DNA from: Phaeodactylum tricornutum CCAP 1055/1 | Lineage: Eukaryota > Bacillariophyta > Bacillariophyceae > Surirellales > Neidiaceae | DNA length: 64,000 nucleotides | Assembly (NCBI RefSeq): GCF_000150955.2 | Contig: NC_011699.1 | Location: forward strand, 62,001 to 126,000 | Direction: 5' to 3' | The notes under the pieces: generated by a model | The model's database searches: none | What the model saw: only the letters and a program-made list of their open reading frames with translations | Told to the model about the DNA's origin: nothing | Shown: piece by piece, positions 10,313 to 20,686 of the stretch | How the letters are laid out: every line of letters begins with the position of its first letter | Position numbering within the stretch: position 1 is the stretch's first letter | Made by a program: the position numbers and the translations under genes

Positions 10313-11251
10313 TCAATCTTCTTCCACATCATCCCGATAGTCAGTGTTCTTTCTTCTTGTACCTGCTGACGATCCCGCACGGCGCTTCCGGGCGTCAGCC
10401 GCATCTTTGCGCTTTTGTTTCTCCGCCGCTCGCTTGTCGGGCACGCCCAAAAACGGCTCCAGATGCGGCCACACCTGCTTCTTCCAGGCTTTGCGCAGCT
10501 TTTTGTAGAGAAAGCTGAAATTGTACCGCATATTTCGGGCCGCCGTCTTGAGGGGCTGCGGTGCGTAACGATTCCAGTAGTCGGTTACCCACGTTTCGTA
10601 CATTGCGTGAACCTGATCCAGCGCCAAGCGCATAGGGGCCTCGTCTTCTTCCCAACCCAAAAAATACCCGTAATCTTGGTATTTGCGTTCGAGCTTTCGA
10701 ATAAGCTTGGGATAGTCACCATAGTGCTTGGAAAGAATATTAGGTACCTCTTCTAGCTTTTCCGGTGAGTGTTTTTCGTAGAAGGAAACGACACGTTTGC
10801 GAGGAACGGCGCCCACGCCCATCCGGAAACCAATTTGTCCCATGATATGATTCTTGGCCATAAAGGTACTCAAGTAGTCACCAGCATAGATGAAGGCGGG
10901 TAAAAGGGTGGTTCCCGTCATGAGAATGAGTAGGATCAGTGGGGTACGCTTAATGCCATTGGTGCTACCGGCGCTACTGGCTGTACCGGCCAGCGGCTCT
11001 TTTGCCGTCGGCTTACTCTTTTTCTTCTTCTTTTTGGGCAGGTTTGATTCTTCTTCGCTGTTGTCAGCTTCGACGGGAGATTCGGACGTGGTACCGCTCG
11101 CGAGTCCAGGTGGCATGGGAATTTCGTCGAAATCGCTCGTTCCTGTGGCTTCGGCGCCGCCTTGTTTGGGACCAAACATGTCAATCACTGCTTCCTCATC
11201 GTCCCCTTTGCGGTTTCGACGCCGCAGCTTGGCTTGAGCTCCTCGTGCCAT
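10313..11251 (-). CDS. Unknown one-TM protein with Lys-rich linker
   Basis: A single exon of 312 residues. The N-terminus is strongly basic (MARGAQAKLRRRNRKG), followed by an acidic Ser-rich part, a run of six lysines (73-78), and one membrane helix at about 103-122. The segment after the helix contains FYEKHSPEKLEEV...LRKLERKY...GYFLGW, a helical pattern I associate with short repeated domains in many protist proteins, but I cannot name a family. The C-terminal third is basic, with aromatic residues, and ends in Arg/Lys-rich sequence and DDVEED. No signal peptide is present, so the orientation and compartment are uncertain. Confidence 0.65.
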   Translation of the reverse strand: MARGAQAKLRRRNRKGDDEEAVIDMFGPKQGGAEATGTSDFDEIPMPPGLASGTTSESPVEADNSEEESNLPKKKKKKSKPTAKEPLAGTASSAGSTNGIKRTPLILLILMTGTTLLPAFIYAGDYLSTFMAKNHIMGQIGFRMGVGAVPRKRVVSFYEKHSPEKLEEVPNILSKHYGDYPKLIRKLERKYQDYGYFLGWEEDEAPMRLALDQVHAMYETWVTDYWNRYAPQPLKTAARNMRYNFSFLYKKLRKAWKKQVWPHLEPFLGVPDKRAAEKQKRKDAADARKRRAGSSAGTRRKNTDYRDDVEED

Positions 11252-11939
11252 GGTAAAGGCTTTGAAAAATGTTGAAAAGAACTAAAAGAAAGCGATCCAG
11301 GTTATCTATAAAATGCACCCGTAGCGCCACAAAATCACTGTCATCAGCGATCAAGTGATTCCTGTTAATATTAGGCAACTGTAAGTTGCCCCATTTCCAG
11401 AGAGACCCGTATCCGTCCATTGTACGGATGATGGAAGATTCCACGTAGCACGCGAGTCTTGCTGTCCGTCAAGTGAAACTTGACGGTCCTCGGATTTCTC
11501 TATGGAGTACCGTAACGAGTTTATGATGTGGAAAATTACCGGTAGGTTGGTCGGACGAGATCCAGTACTGGTATTCCGGTCGACGACTTGACGGAAAACC
11601 GAGATTTCGGAGTTATCGGGGTTACATTCGTGTAGGGTTGCAATAGCACAGTCCACTATTACTTTCACTACTTTTCAAGTGTGTAATCTCACGGTCACAG
11701 TCAGACTCACTGTCAGTTGCGCTTGTCGTCAGAGCACGCTGTTAATTGTTTAGGCTTCGGACACTTTTTTGTCGACCAGCGCGAACCCCACCACCAGCAC
11801 ATCACGACAACACGCCACACTCGATTCGACGCTAGCTCATCTTTTTTCTCGTGGCACGACGATCAATTCCATTCGATCTACTACAGTTGCTTTCGCATCT
11901 TTTTTTTTGGTTCACACACGACAGACACAACCACAAAAC
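11252..11939. other. Intergenic, divergent promoter region
   Basis: No gene seen. Contains an exact TCACAGTCA at 11695-11703, followed at once by a related ACTCACTGTCAGTT. Confidence 0.5.
11695..11703 (+). promoter_or_regulatory. TCACAGTCA motif upstream of plastid-protein gene
   Basis: Exact motif on the gene strand, about 237 bases before the ATG at 11940. Confidence 0.4.
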
Positions 11940-12488
11940 ATGCGAGTAGTCATTGGTGTTACCTTGCTAGCCGTAGCGGTTTCGTCCTTTTCCTCGGCAC
12001 CGACCTTCCGGGCCGGGTCCACACGGACGGTGCTGTCGGCGACCAAGGGCTTTGGCGCCGGTCCCGAACCGAAAAAGGCCAAATCCGAGGGACAAGTCAA
12101 GCGCGAAAAGGAATCTTCCAAGTACGACGAAATTGCTGGAACCGGTGGCCAAGAATATTCCATTTTTGTCCGCCAGTTTGGTTCGGACGACCAATCCTGG
12201 TTGCCGTGTGGCTCCGTGGCCGTTCCGCGCAACGCTCAGGTCTCGGACGCCGTGTACGCCAACGACGAAGCCTTGCGTAAAGCTATTGTCCGAACGTATC
12301 CTAAGCTGCGGGGGTCGGAAGAAGAATTCGAATTCGGTTACAATCTCAAAGTGTACCCGGACGATCCGATTGAAGTTGCCGTCAAGGGCAAGCCGAGACC
12401 CGGCGGTCTCTCGGTAGGCAACTGGATTTCCACCCTGCTCAGTCCCGTCGATGCCTCCAAGGTCCCGCCTCCTCCGATTAAGGAGTGA
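11940..12488 (+). CDS. Plastid-targeted conserved protein of unknown function
   Basis: The ATG at 11940 is chosen because it begins a signal peptide (MRVVIGVTLLAVAVSSFSSA) followed by a short Thr/Arg-rich transit region, as in diatom plastid proteins; upstream in-frame sequence is not protein-like. The product has 182 residues. After a charged linker, residues 70-150 form a compact domain (EYSIFVRQFG...WLPCGSVAVPR...VSDAVYANDEALRKAI...FEFGYNL) that looks conserved in photosynthetic organisms; a relationship to plant chloroplast DUF6523/HHL1-type proteins is a guess. No catalytic motif is visible. Confidence 0.7.
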   Translation: MRVVIGVTLLAVAVSSFSSAPTFRAGSTRTVLSATKGFGAGPEPKKAKSEGQVKREKESSKYDEIAGTGGQEYSIFVRQFGSDDQSWLPCGSVAVPRNAQVSDAVYANDEALRKAIVRTYPKLRGSEEEFEFGYNLKVYPDDPIEVAVKGKPRPGGLSVGNWISTLLSPVDASKVPPPPIKE

Positions 12489-12529
12489 GAAAATGCTAGA
12501 CAACAATAAGCCTTGTTGGACACTTTATA

Positions 12530-12544
12530 TGTGTGTGTGTGTGT
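12530..12544. repeat. TG dinucleotide repeat
   Basis: About 7 TG units in the 3' flank of the plastid-protein gene. Confidence 0.8.
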
Positions 12545-12680
12545 TTGTTACCATGTGTTTGTTTTTGGGACATACCCTTGCAAGCAATGGCACCACTAGA
12601 GCGGACTACATTCGGCAGCAACTACAGATTAAGTGTAAGTAGTACCAATATTACTACTCGGTATGTCATCGTGGTTGTCA

Positions 12681-13326
12681 CTAATCTACGACAATCAACA
12701 GTTTTCCCTTTTGCTCTCCCAACTTGTAAAGTTTGAGTGGCCCGGAACTTTGCGAAGCAAAAATGGACTTGACGACGCCACCGAGAATACCTCCCGATTC
12801 GGTCGTTTGCAGTTTGGATCCGTCACCCAAACTGTACGTGGCTTTGCAAAAGTCACACGTCAATCGCGGCGCCCGCTGTTTCGTTTCTTCGTTGGCGGGG
12901 AGTATCTTGGCCTTGGAGAGGGGTACCTGACAGGAAGGACAGGCACTGGCGAAGCAGTAGATGTTGTCGTCGTAGCGGACGGCGGCCACCGCTCCGGTCG
13001 GATTGGTGTTGCCGTTCTTCATGGTGGGTAGGTTGGTATCGAGGAACCCGACCTTGCCTTCGGTAGTGGGTAAGGTTTGTCCAGCCGGGATGGGACACCA
13101 GTTGAGTGACGAGCCCAAACTCGGTCCCGTTGCTGTTGTTGCTGTTGTTGGCGGGTGACGGACGCCCACCGACTTCACGTCCGAGACTCCCGCGACCGCG
13201 TTTCATGGTGAGCGCAGACCGGCGTGTGGCGAAAAAGGGGACGGAATAGGCCTCGCCGTAGTAGCGAGTAGTGGACCAGAGACTGGTGAGGATCAGCGCC
13301 GCGGCGGTTGTGAACGGAGAATGCAT
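12681..13326 (-). CDS. Plastid Rieske-like domain protein with CxxC/CxxC ligands; frame change inside
   Basis: The ATG at 13326 starts a signal peptide ending in GEA-Y and a transit part with ALTMKRGRG. The mature domain (from about 13120 leftwards to the TAG-bounded end at 12681) reads LNWCPIPAGQTLP, AVAAVRYDDNIYCFASACPSCQVPL, LTCDFCKATYSLGDGS. The layout matches a Rieske [2Fe-2S] domain, but both histidine ligands are missing and the motif is CX2C-X24-CX2C. Presequence and domain are in different frames; the switch lies between about 13130 and 13175. Either a single-base indel or a very short intron of 37 or 46 nt starting at GTGAAG and ending at a CAACAACAG would restore the frame. A possible role is plastid electron transfer or metal binding, by inference. 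Confidence 0.65.
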
Positions 13327-13470
13327 CTTTCCAGTGACGATAGTGACGAAACGATATATCACTCCGAGACTGCGAATGTGGGGCGAGTCGAGTCGAGCGT
13401 TTGGAGTAGACTGACTGTTGCGACGAGTGTGCCAACGTTTTGGCCGTGAACGAATCGAGCGAACGACACT

Positions 13471-13479
13471 TGACTGTGA
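13471..13479 (-). promoter_or_regulatory. TCACAGTCA motif, Rieske-like gene promoter
   Basis: Exact motif on the gene strand, about 145 bases before the ATG at 13326. Confidence 0.4.
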
Positions 13480-13571
13480 GAGCGACTTGTTTCGGGAACA
13501 TCGAGTTGGGTCGTCGTTGTTCTTGTTGTTGTCATCGTCATCGCTGGAAACGAACCCTCGAGGGGTAGGGT

Positions 13572-13580
13572 TGACTGTGA
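13572..13580 (-). promoter_or_regulatory. TCACAGTCA motif, second copy upstream of Rieske-like gene
   Basis: Second exact copy in the same intergenic region, same orientation, about 100 bases further out. Confidence 0.35.
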
Positions 13581-14602
13581 TCGCGGACTGCGAACCGAAC
13601 GGTCGCTGCGACTCCTGTACGCGGACGCGCGTGACGGATGACGGAAGAAATCGTTGTGTGGATGGTGCTGGTGATGACTGTGGTGCATACCAACTATAGC
13701 GCGTGGTTTCCGAAATCGAACTGTATTTCCGTTGGATACGCCACGGACGTAATTATATATCATTTTATTTCAGTCAGCTAGAGACAACGAAATCATGCGA
13801 TGTATGTAGTTTGTCGTAGACGACAACACGTCACGGACGCGAACCTGAGTCAATCGGGGTAGTGAGACGTACCTCATCCGATCGTCAGGAGAAGTGCGCC
13901 CCAACGACTCATCCCCGTAAAAGAATCGGGTGCCGGTGGTATGTCGGCGTGGTCGTTTCCACATCAGTCGCTCGGGTGAGAAGCGTGCTTCTGTGTATGC
14001 GTTCGAGTACGTGTACGAACTGCGTGGGTCAGTTAGAGTGAGTAACTGTCACTGACTGACTGACTTGTTTCGAACGGTCAAGGATACCTTGTGAATTCCG
14101 AATAGCCCCGCCCGACCCGAGGTTTTCGGTCGCGTGTGTGTGTGCATCGATAGCTGGCCTGTCGTTGTCCCGTCTCAATCCACAAAACACAACGAGATTC
14201 CGAGTTTCACGTCTCTGGAGTGTTGCGATTTCTGCTGACTCTTCCCCCCACGCTCTACACCAATCTACCGATCTGTTTGTTACCTTGCTTTCTCCAATTA
14301 TCTACCTACCTACCGTTTGTCTACCCACTCACTGACAGTAAACAATCTGCCTGGCTAGCGACTCCCATAACCAAGGTTTCCCATCGCTTCGTTCCCTTCT
14401 TTCTCCCACAAGGACGAACCTGTTGCCATTCACTCACAGCGTCAAGTCGAGGACCCTTACCGACTTTTCTCGACCCATCTTTGACCTTGTCTGCTCCGGT
14501 GCTTGCATTTGGTGCAGTGTTCGAACGAGACCCGATCTTCTAGGTTAGATCCTCTCTTTCTCTCTCTCCCTTTTGGATCTCGGGTCCAGCGTGAACCTTA
14601 CT

Positions 14603-16910
14603 ATGCGCAACACACCCAAGCTTGCCTTTGTGTGGGTTTTGGGCGCCGCCTGTGTGGTTTGGTCGTCCCACGCGTGGACCTCGTCGACGACAACACGACA
14701 CCCACAACGACGCCATCGTACAAGTCCCGCACGGCCGTATCCGCCAGTACCACTACCGACGCGACGTCCACCGATCCCATCCACACTCCGGATGAACTCT
14801 TGACGCCCGACAGCATTTCCAAACTCCGGTTTCGGGAACTCAAACGCGAACTCCAAGCCCGCTCCTTGACCTTGGAAGGGACGACCGGACAATTACGTGT
14901 ACGCTTGCGACAGGCCGTCGGATTGCCGGATCCTGAATGTATCGTCAACGAAGACGGCATTGAAGACGATTGTCAAACGGTACGTTCACCGGCATGGCTA
15001 TGGTACCACCCCAACGCATCCTTCGATCGTTTCCGACCTGACTTGGCTCACACGGTTTCTCTGTTTGGGTGTGGAACAAATATTGTACGTATGCGCAGGA
15101 ATACGAAATGGCCCGTATCGTCACGTTTCGCGACGAGTCGGATCCGGAATACGAAGTCAAAGAATTAATGGCGCAGATTGAAGAAAAGGCCGCCCTCGGA
15201 CACTGGAAGGCTGCCACCCGGAAACTCAAGACCTTGACGAGGCGCTTTGCCAACACAACCGTTCCGGAATCCGTATACCTCACGACTCTCGAAGCCTGCA
15301 TGGCCAATCGCTTGCAGGGTGCCCGTGCCAGTGAACCCGCTCGCAAAATACTCGAAAAAATGGTGGAGCAGGGATACGCCATCCCCGATACTTTCGGAAA
15401 CTTTTGCGTCAAAACCTGTCTCGGGGAACAAGGTACGGACTCGACGCACCAGGGCTTTGGTGGAATCGACACCGCCCTCGCTATTGTTGCCGCCATGGAA
15501 CAGGCCAACACACCACTCCAACTCGAAACCTACGACAAACTCATCCAGGCTTTGGTCAAGGAAGGTTCCGTGGACCACGCCCTGGCACTCCTCCGAACCG
15601 TCGTCGTCGAGCAGGCCCAAACGCCGTCTTTGGAAACCTTTGATCGCGTGGCACGCTGCGCGGTTTCCCGTGCCGTCCACGACGATGAAGCCGTCCTCAG
15701 CGTCCTCACCATTTGCAAGGCCTCCGGGTACGATTTAGATACCATTGCGGCCACCGAAGCTGGTCGCGCGATACTCGCCTGCGGGGTCATCGCCGCCGAG
15801 CGACTCGGCAACGATGCCCTCGCCTTCCGGCTACTCACCGCCGCCAGCAAAGCCAAGGGCGTCGCACCCGATCGGGGAGACATCATGATTGCACTCGGAT
15901 CCTCCACGGCGCAACGGGCCTGTACCCTTATCCACAAACGGGCCATTAATAAGGCCGTCGAAGACGGCCAGTGGCAGCTCTCCGTCAAGGTGCTGGAACT
16001 CATGTTGGAGCGATCGTTGAAACCGTCTAACTGGGTGTGGCGGAACGTCGTCACGTGCTGTGCCAAAGCGAAGAAGAGCAAAAAGGCGACGGCCGTCTTG
16101 CTCGACTGGGTCAAGCTCTCGGAAGACCTCAAGGCGGACAAACCTCCACTGTCGGTCTTCAACACGGTCGTCAACGTGTGCGAGATTTGCGACGAACAGG
16201 AATTGACGCTGTTGGTCCTCGACAAGATGAAACAAACGCACGATACGGAAGGAAATATTATTACCTTTAACATTGCCCTCAAGCGACTCGCCAAACAAGG
16301 AAACTACCAGGCATGTGAAGGTATCATTCTCGGCATGTTGCAGGCAGGGGTAGAGCCCTCAGTGGTTTCTTATACGACGGCCATTGCCTCGTGTGCCAGC
16401 GCGGAAGAAAGGCAGCCCACAATGGCGTATGAGTGGTTGAAGCGTATGCGATCACGAAACGTCAATCCCAACGTCTTGACCTACAACACGGCCATGGCGG
16501 CGTGCCTTGACGGCAAGCTTGAAAGCAGCTTTATCGGCAGCAAACTAGCCAAGGAAATGCTGGATGACGTAAATATGCAGTTGCAGCAAGGTGACGAAAG
16601 TAGTGAAGTGAACGCCTACACGAACGTGATTCCCGATAGTGCCACGAAGAATATGGCACGGCAGCTCATGACGCAGCTCAAGTCGAACTGGAAAGAAGGA
16701 GCGATTGATAAGCGAGTAGCAACGGATACTGTCCGTGTTCCTTTGAAGGAACTTGTCAATTTCTCTCGGTCGGAAGCCGCCGACCGGGCTCGCCAAGAGA
16801 CGGCGAAGCGGACCATTGTGGACGACGATCAGGCTGCGTCGACCGCTCTCGACGAAATCGAGCTGGAGTACACTGCGGCCTCGAGCACGCATCGATCCGC
16901 GGAAGTGTAA
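14603..16910 (+). CDS. Plastid SAP-domain pentatricopeptide repeat (PPR) protein
   Basis: The ATG at 14603 opens a signal peptide with the plastid cleavage motif SHA-W. The downstream exon, to 14979, codes for a SAP domain (SKLRFRELKRELQARSLTLE...LRVRLRQAVGL), then an intron 14980-15098 (GTACGT...GCAG, 119 nt) and a last exon 15099-16910 of 603 residues made of PPR helix pairs, clearest in NVLTYNTAMAACLDG, PSVVSYTTAIASC and EGNIITFNIALKRLAKQG. PPR proteins bind organelle RNA one base per repeat; SAP-PPR proteins of plants act on plastid transcripts. The presequence and the SAP part are in different frames: the change lies between about 14684 and 14750. A weak intron of 65 nt (GTCGAC...CGCCAG) would join WTS to TTTDATST; otherwise there is an indel. 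RNA target unknown. Confidence 0.82.
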
Positions 16911-17375
16911 ACAATCCTTTTCCGAGACGAAATTTCTCCTTGGACTTTCTTCGGATGAAATTTCCCAATATTCACTTTCCCTAGATAACAACGTGGACGT
17001 GTTATAACGCCACTCACCTTTGTGTTGGATCACCCTGCAGCTAGCATTATAATCTTTCTATTATTACACACACATACTGCTTTAAAAGACTTGTAACGTT
17101 GTCGAGCTAATTATTCATCGTCTGACATTGGCCCTCAACTGTTCCGACTTGCGTTTTGCCAAGATCTACTGATTGGTACGTATGGCGTAGGACTTGCTTA
17201 CATTTCGACGCAACTATTGTTTTGTTTTTCCCTTTTTACAACGTCTTTTACTTTTGAAATGCGTAATGTACTTAAAATAAATTGTTTTATGATTTCGAGG
17301 AGCAAAATTCCTCTGCCTCTTTCGTTTAACCCAACCAGTCTCTGTAAGAACAGAAAGGATCGCTGGGGATGAGCC
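16911..17375. other. Intergenic between convergent genes
   Basis: Shared 3' flank of the PPR and RBR ligase genes; AT-rich, no gene seen. Confidence 0.5.
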
Positions 17376-19277
17376 TTAAACTTCATCCATACCATCCTCC
17401 ACGTATTTCAAAATGTTCCTCATAAAGCGATCTACGACTCGTGTTTGGTTCACGACATCCGTCCGGTCCATTTCTGCCAAGGGTCTTTCCGAAAGTTCCG
17501 ATAAATTTTCGGTGAAGCGCTCCAGCATTTCTTGATGATGCTCGAATCGTTCCCGTTGCATTTTTAGCCGCGGATCCAAGTAGTATGCAAAAGTGTAGGT
17601 GTACTTCAAAACACGGCGGCATTCCACCAACTGTTCATTGGCTGTTTTCAAAAACTCCACGTCCGACCACTTCCCGTTGTCTGACGATTCCTGTAAAAGC
17701 ACCATGCGGCCTTCCGTTTCTTTCAATTGCTTTCTGGCAAACGCCTGAGCTTCCGAATGTGCGTGGTAGCGTTTGTAGTAGTGCAAGTAACGATCCAGGT
17801 CCCGTTTGGCCTTAGCAGCATCGGACTGATCTACCGGGCCGCTGCTCGATGGTTGGTCGGAATCATACTTATTGCATTTATAGTAGCCGCCCGTGTTGGC
17901 CCCGTGTTCACTCCAGTCGCCCATGCAAATCCAGCAAAATTCGTATTTACAGCGTTGGCAGCCTGGTCATAAACGAAACCAAGTTGGAAAAAGGGACGTG
18001 AGTAGAGCACCACGACACTTTTGGTGTAATGCGTTTCGAGTTCCGACGACACTTACTCATGTGATTGCAGCCTTGGTTCTTTTCAATCCGCGACATACAT
18101 TTGGGACACGATTTGGTGTTGGCCAAAATCCAGTTGGCGGTTTCGGACTCGTTCCGACATTTTTCCATCCACAGAGCGATTTCGGGACAACTGGCCGGAG
18201 CGTGTGGTTCCTGGCCGCAGCGCAAACAAAAGGAGGTCGCACAGGTATCACAGGTGGCCACGCTCCCTTCCGACTCCATGGCGGCCGCAGATACCGCACA
18301 CGCGACACGCTCGCAACCCGCTCCCGGACACCAGCGTGACAATCCGTTGGATTCGACGAAGGATCGAATTTGGTAGGTAAGGAATTTTTGGTAGTCCACG
18401 TGCTGTTTCCCCAGGGACCGTTCGAATTCGATGGCGGTAACTTTTTCGGGACATCCCGCGTGTGGACACGTGGTGTTGATGCACACGGGGCCTTCGGCAA
18501 TGGCGGCGACGGAAAAGTCGTGCCAGCAGTCGAGGCAAAATTCGTGTCCACAGGGCATGGCGAGCATTTCGTCCACGTCATCATCGTAGCAGATTGCGCA
18601 AGACTTGGTCCGATTGGACGGCGGATTTAGCGCATGTCCGCAGCGACGGTAGACACCGTGTGCTTTCAGTAGTTTGTCGGCGTTGGCCATGTACGCTTCC
18701 AACAATTCTTCCTTGCTCCAGTTGTACTGGCTGAGTAGTACCATTGCGGCTGGTTCGGGTACGTCGAGGACTTCCGTGACATCCTTGACTCGTCGATCAA
18801 GTTCTGGTCGCAAGTCTTCGGCGTTGGACATGCGAATACCAGATTTTCCGGACGCGACGATACCTGGTGATGCAAGGAAGCCAAATGAAAAACGAGCAAG
18901 GTGGTGATGGCGTTGTGAGTGCATAGGTGCGTGTATGGGTACACGCGTGCGACCTTTTCCAAAGCAACAATTTCCGTGATTTGACACTCCACCAACTTCC
19001 CACGATTGGTGGTACTCCTGGAACTAGTTTCGTGTCTAGGCCCCTTGCATCTTTATTCTTTGGACGTGTTTGCGAGGCTCGTCATGTGTGTCTGTAAACA
19101 AGTGTACGTGGGCGAGTGAATGTTCAACTTACCGGAAGAAAAGGTACTCGGTGGCGCGTTCGGATTATCCGTTTCCCACGCCATGGCTTCTTCGTCTTGT
19201 TCGTCAGTCATGGCGTAGTCTACTTCTTCTTCCGAAGAATAGGCATAGTATTCGTAGTCTTCACTGTCGGATCCCAT
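17376..19277 (-). CDS. RBR-type E3 ubiquitin ligase, Ariadne subfamily
   Basis: Three exons: 19133-19277, 18057-18863 and 17376-17962, with introns of 269 and 94 nt, all GT-AG, giving 512 residues. Order: acidic Tyr-rich N-terminus, UBA-like helices, RING1 (CAICYDD...CGHEFCLDCW, from about residue 137), IBR (CPGAGCERVAC...CDTCATSFCLRCGQEPH), RING2 (CPKCMSRIEKNQGCNHM then SCQRCKYEFCWIC), and a helical Ariadne domain. The second splice rebuilds RING2, so it is certain. The catalytic RING2 cysteine (in GCNHM, Cys314) that carries the thioester ubiquitin is present, as are the Ariadne auto-inhibitory helices at the C-terminus. Ariadne ligases receive ubiquitin from E2s and work with neddylated cullin-RING ligases. 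Complete and typical in length. Confidence 0.93.
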
Positions 19278-20686
19278 TGGGTCGTGTGTTTTTCTCTCTC
19301 GGTAAAACAGTTGGTGATTCGATACTACAAGCTGCGGGGCACACCAGGGACAGGGACCGACGTGCTACACTGCAGTCGCACGATCGGATTGGTACAGGGA
19401 TCGTCAAAGGAACGAGTGCGGCGGTCTCACGTAACGGGACACCAAACACCTGTCTAGTTTAGGAGGCACGATACCAACCGCAAGGTATATGTATCTGTAT
19501 ACCTGGTGACAATAACTATATGTAATGTAGCTAGCTGGCTAATGAAAGAAGAAAGGAAATGGTCCCGAATCGAACCAATCTTTTCGTCGAATCGGTTGGA
19601 AAGAGACCTTGGAATCGAAACAAGTGTTCCAAGTGTGCTGGGGAGAGAGAGCTTGGACCTTTCGCAAAATGTGTCGTCGTTCTACTCGCGGGTGTCGAGT
19701 TTGTTGCTCTCACACAGTCACGTGATTGCCCCCGCGTTGTGACGTAGAAAGTCCCCTCGCTTGTTCTGTTCCGTGTCGCATGGTGTCTCGTCGGCCCGCA
19801 AGAGAATTCTTCACGGACCTCATTCCGACACACACACACACTGTTAGCAGACTGGCTTTCGTCTCACCTACTAGTATCCAACGCGAACTATAAGACTATA
19901 ATATCTACTAGACGTCCGAACGATATGAATGCGGACGTTGACGAATTAGAAGGGTTTTTTCCTTTTTAGTTGATCGTAATCGGGTGCTCGAACTTTCCAA
20001 ACGGTTCGGGACGCGAGGTTTTTTTCCCGTATACCTCTAGCTACGTTGCGCGTCGTTCCGTCGTTGCGGCAACGGTCAACAATCAGTGCGCCGTCCGGCG
20101 AGAAGTCGATTTGTCCTTCGTACGGGTGGGTAGGTGGGTGACGGTGTATTCGGCAGCGCGGGCGCGAACGGAAACAAAACACACACCGTGCGGTGATTGC
20201 CCCCCGCAGTACATTCGGGTAGCTCTCGCTCTCTCTCTCTGTGGGGTGCATCACCCAACTAGTGTCATTCCCCAATCCCAACGACTGGCCTCTGGAGTTA
20301 TAGAGCATCTTTGGGTCTCGCATTCAAAGGTTAACGTAGTCGGATTCTCCGATCCAATCTCTCCTAGCTCTAGTACACGTACACACACACACAAACGCGT
20401 GTAGAGAAAAAAAGGGTCTTTCCCTCCTCCTTGGTTGCACCTTGGCGTCCCGACGACTCCCTGTCTGTCCCACGCTCGTTTCGTACAAATCTACGTAGAA
20501 CTCTACGTAGAGGCAAATTCGCTCTCTCGACGACTGTGAGCGATTTTGCGAGACAACGAACCATCGTCTCCACACCCGTTATCTGGATTGGACTCGTGCG
20601 CGCTTGTTCCTCCACGTTCGTGAGAGTGCCTCACAACTCGACAATAGGACGTTGCAGTTCGTTCGATTGTACCGGAAGGAGACACC
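19278..20686. other. Long intergenic, divergent promoter region
   Basis: No gene recognised. Contains CA/TC dinucleotide runs (about 19829-19842, 20226-20241, 20375-20391), and near 20492-20513 a pair of CTACGTAGA-like units just upstream of XPO1. Small frames on either strand show no domain. Confidence 0.5.

Larger units (their letters stand above)
13327..14602. other. Long intergenic, divergent promoter region
   Basis: Two exact TGACTGTGA (TCACAGTCA on the minus strand) at 13471-13479 and 13572-13580, and ACTG-rich short repeats near 14045-14066. A His/Arg/Thr-rich minus frame at 13359-13763 looks compositional, not a gene. Confidence 0.5.

Noticed and set aside
13359-13763. 134-codon minus frame rich in His, Arg, Ser, Thr
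   Set aside because: Low-complexity composition in a promoter region, no domain and no acceptable start context.
19560-19590. tRNA-like B-box on the minus strand (GGTTCGATTC)
   Set aside because: Flanking bases do not form a T-stem and no A-box, anticodon arm or acceptor stem is present.
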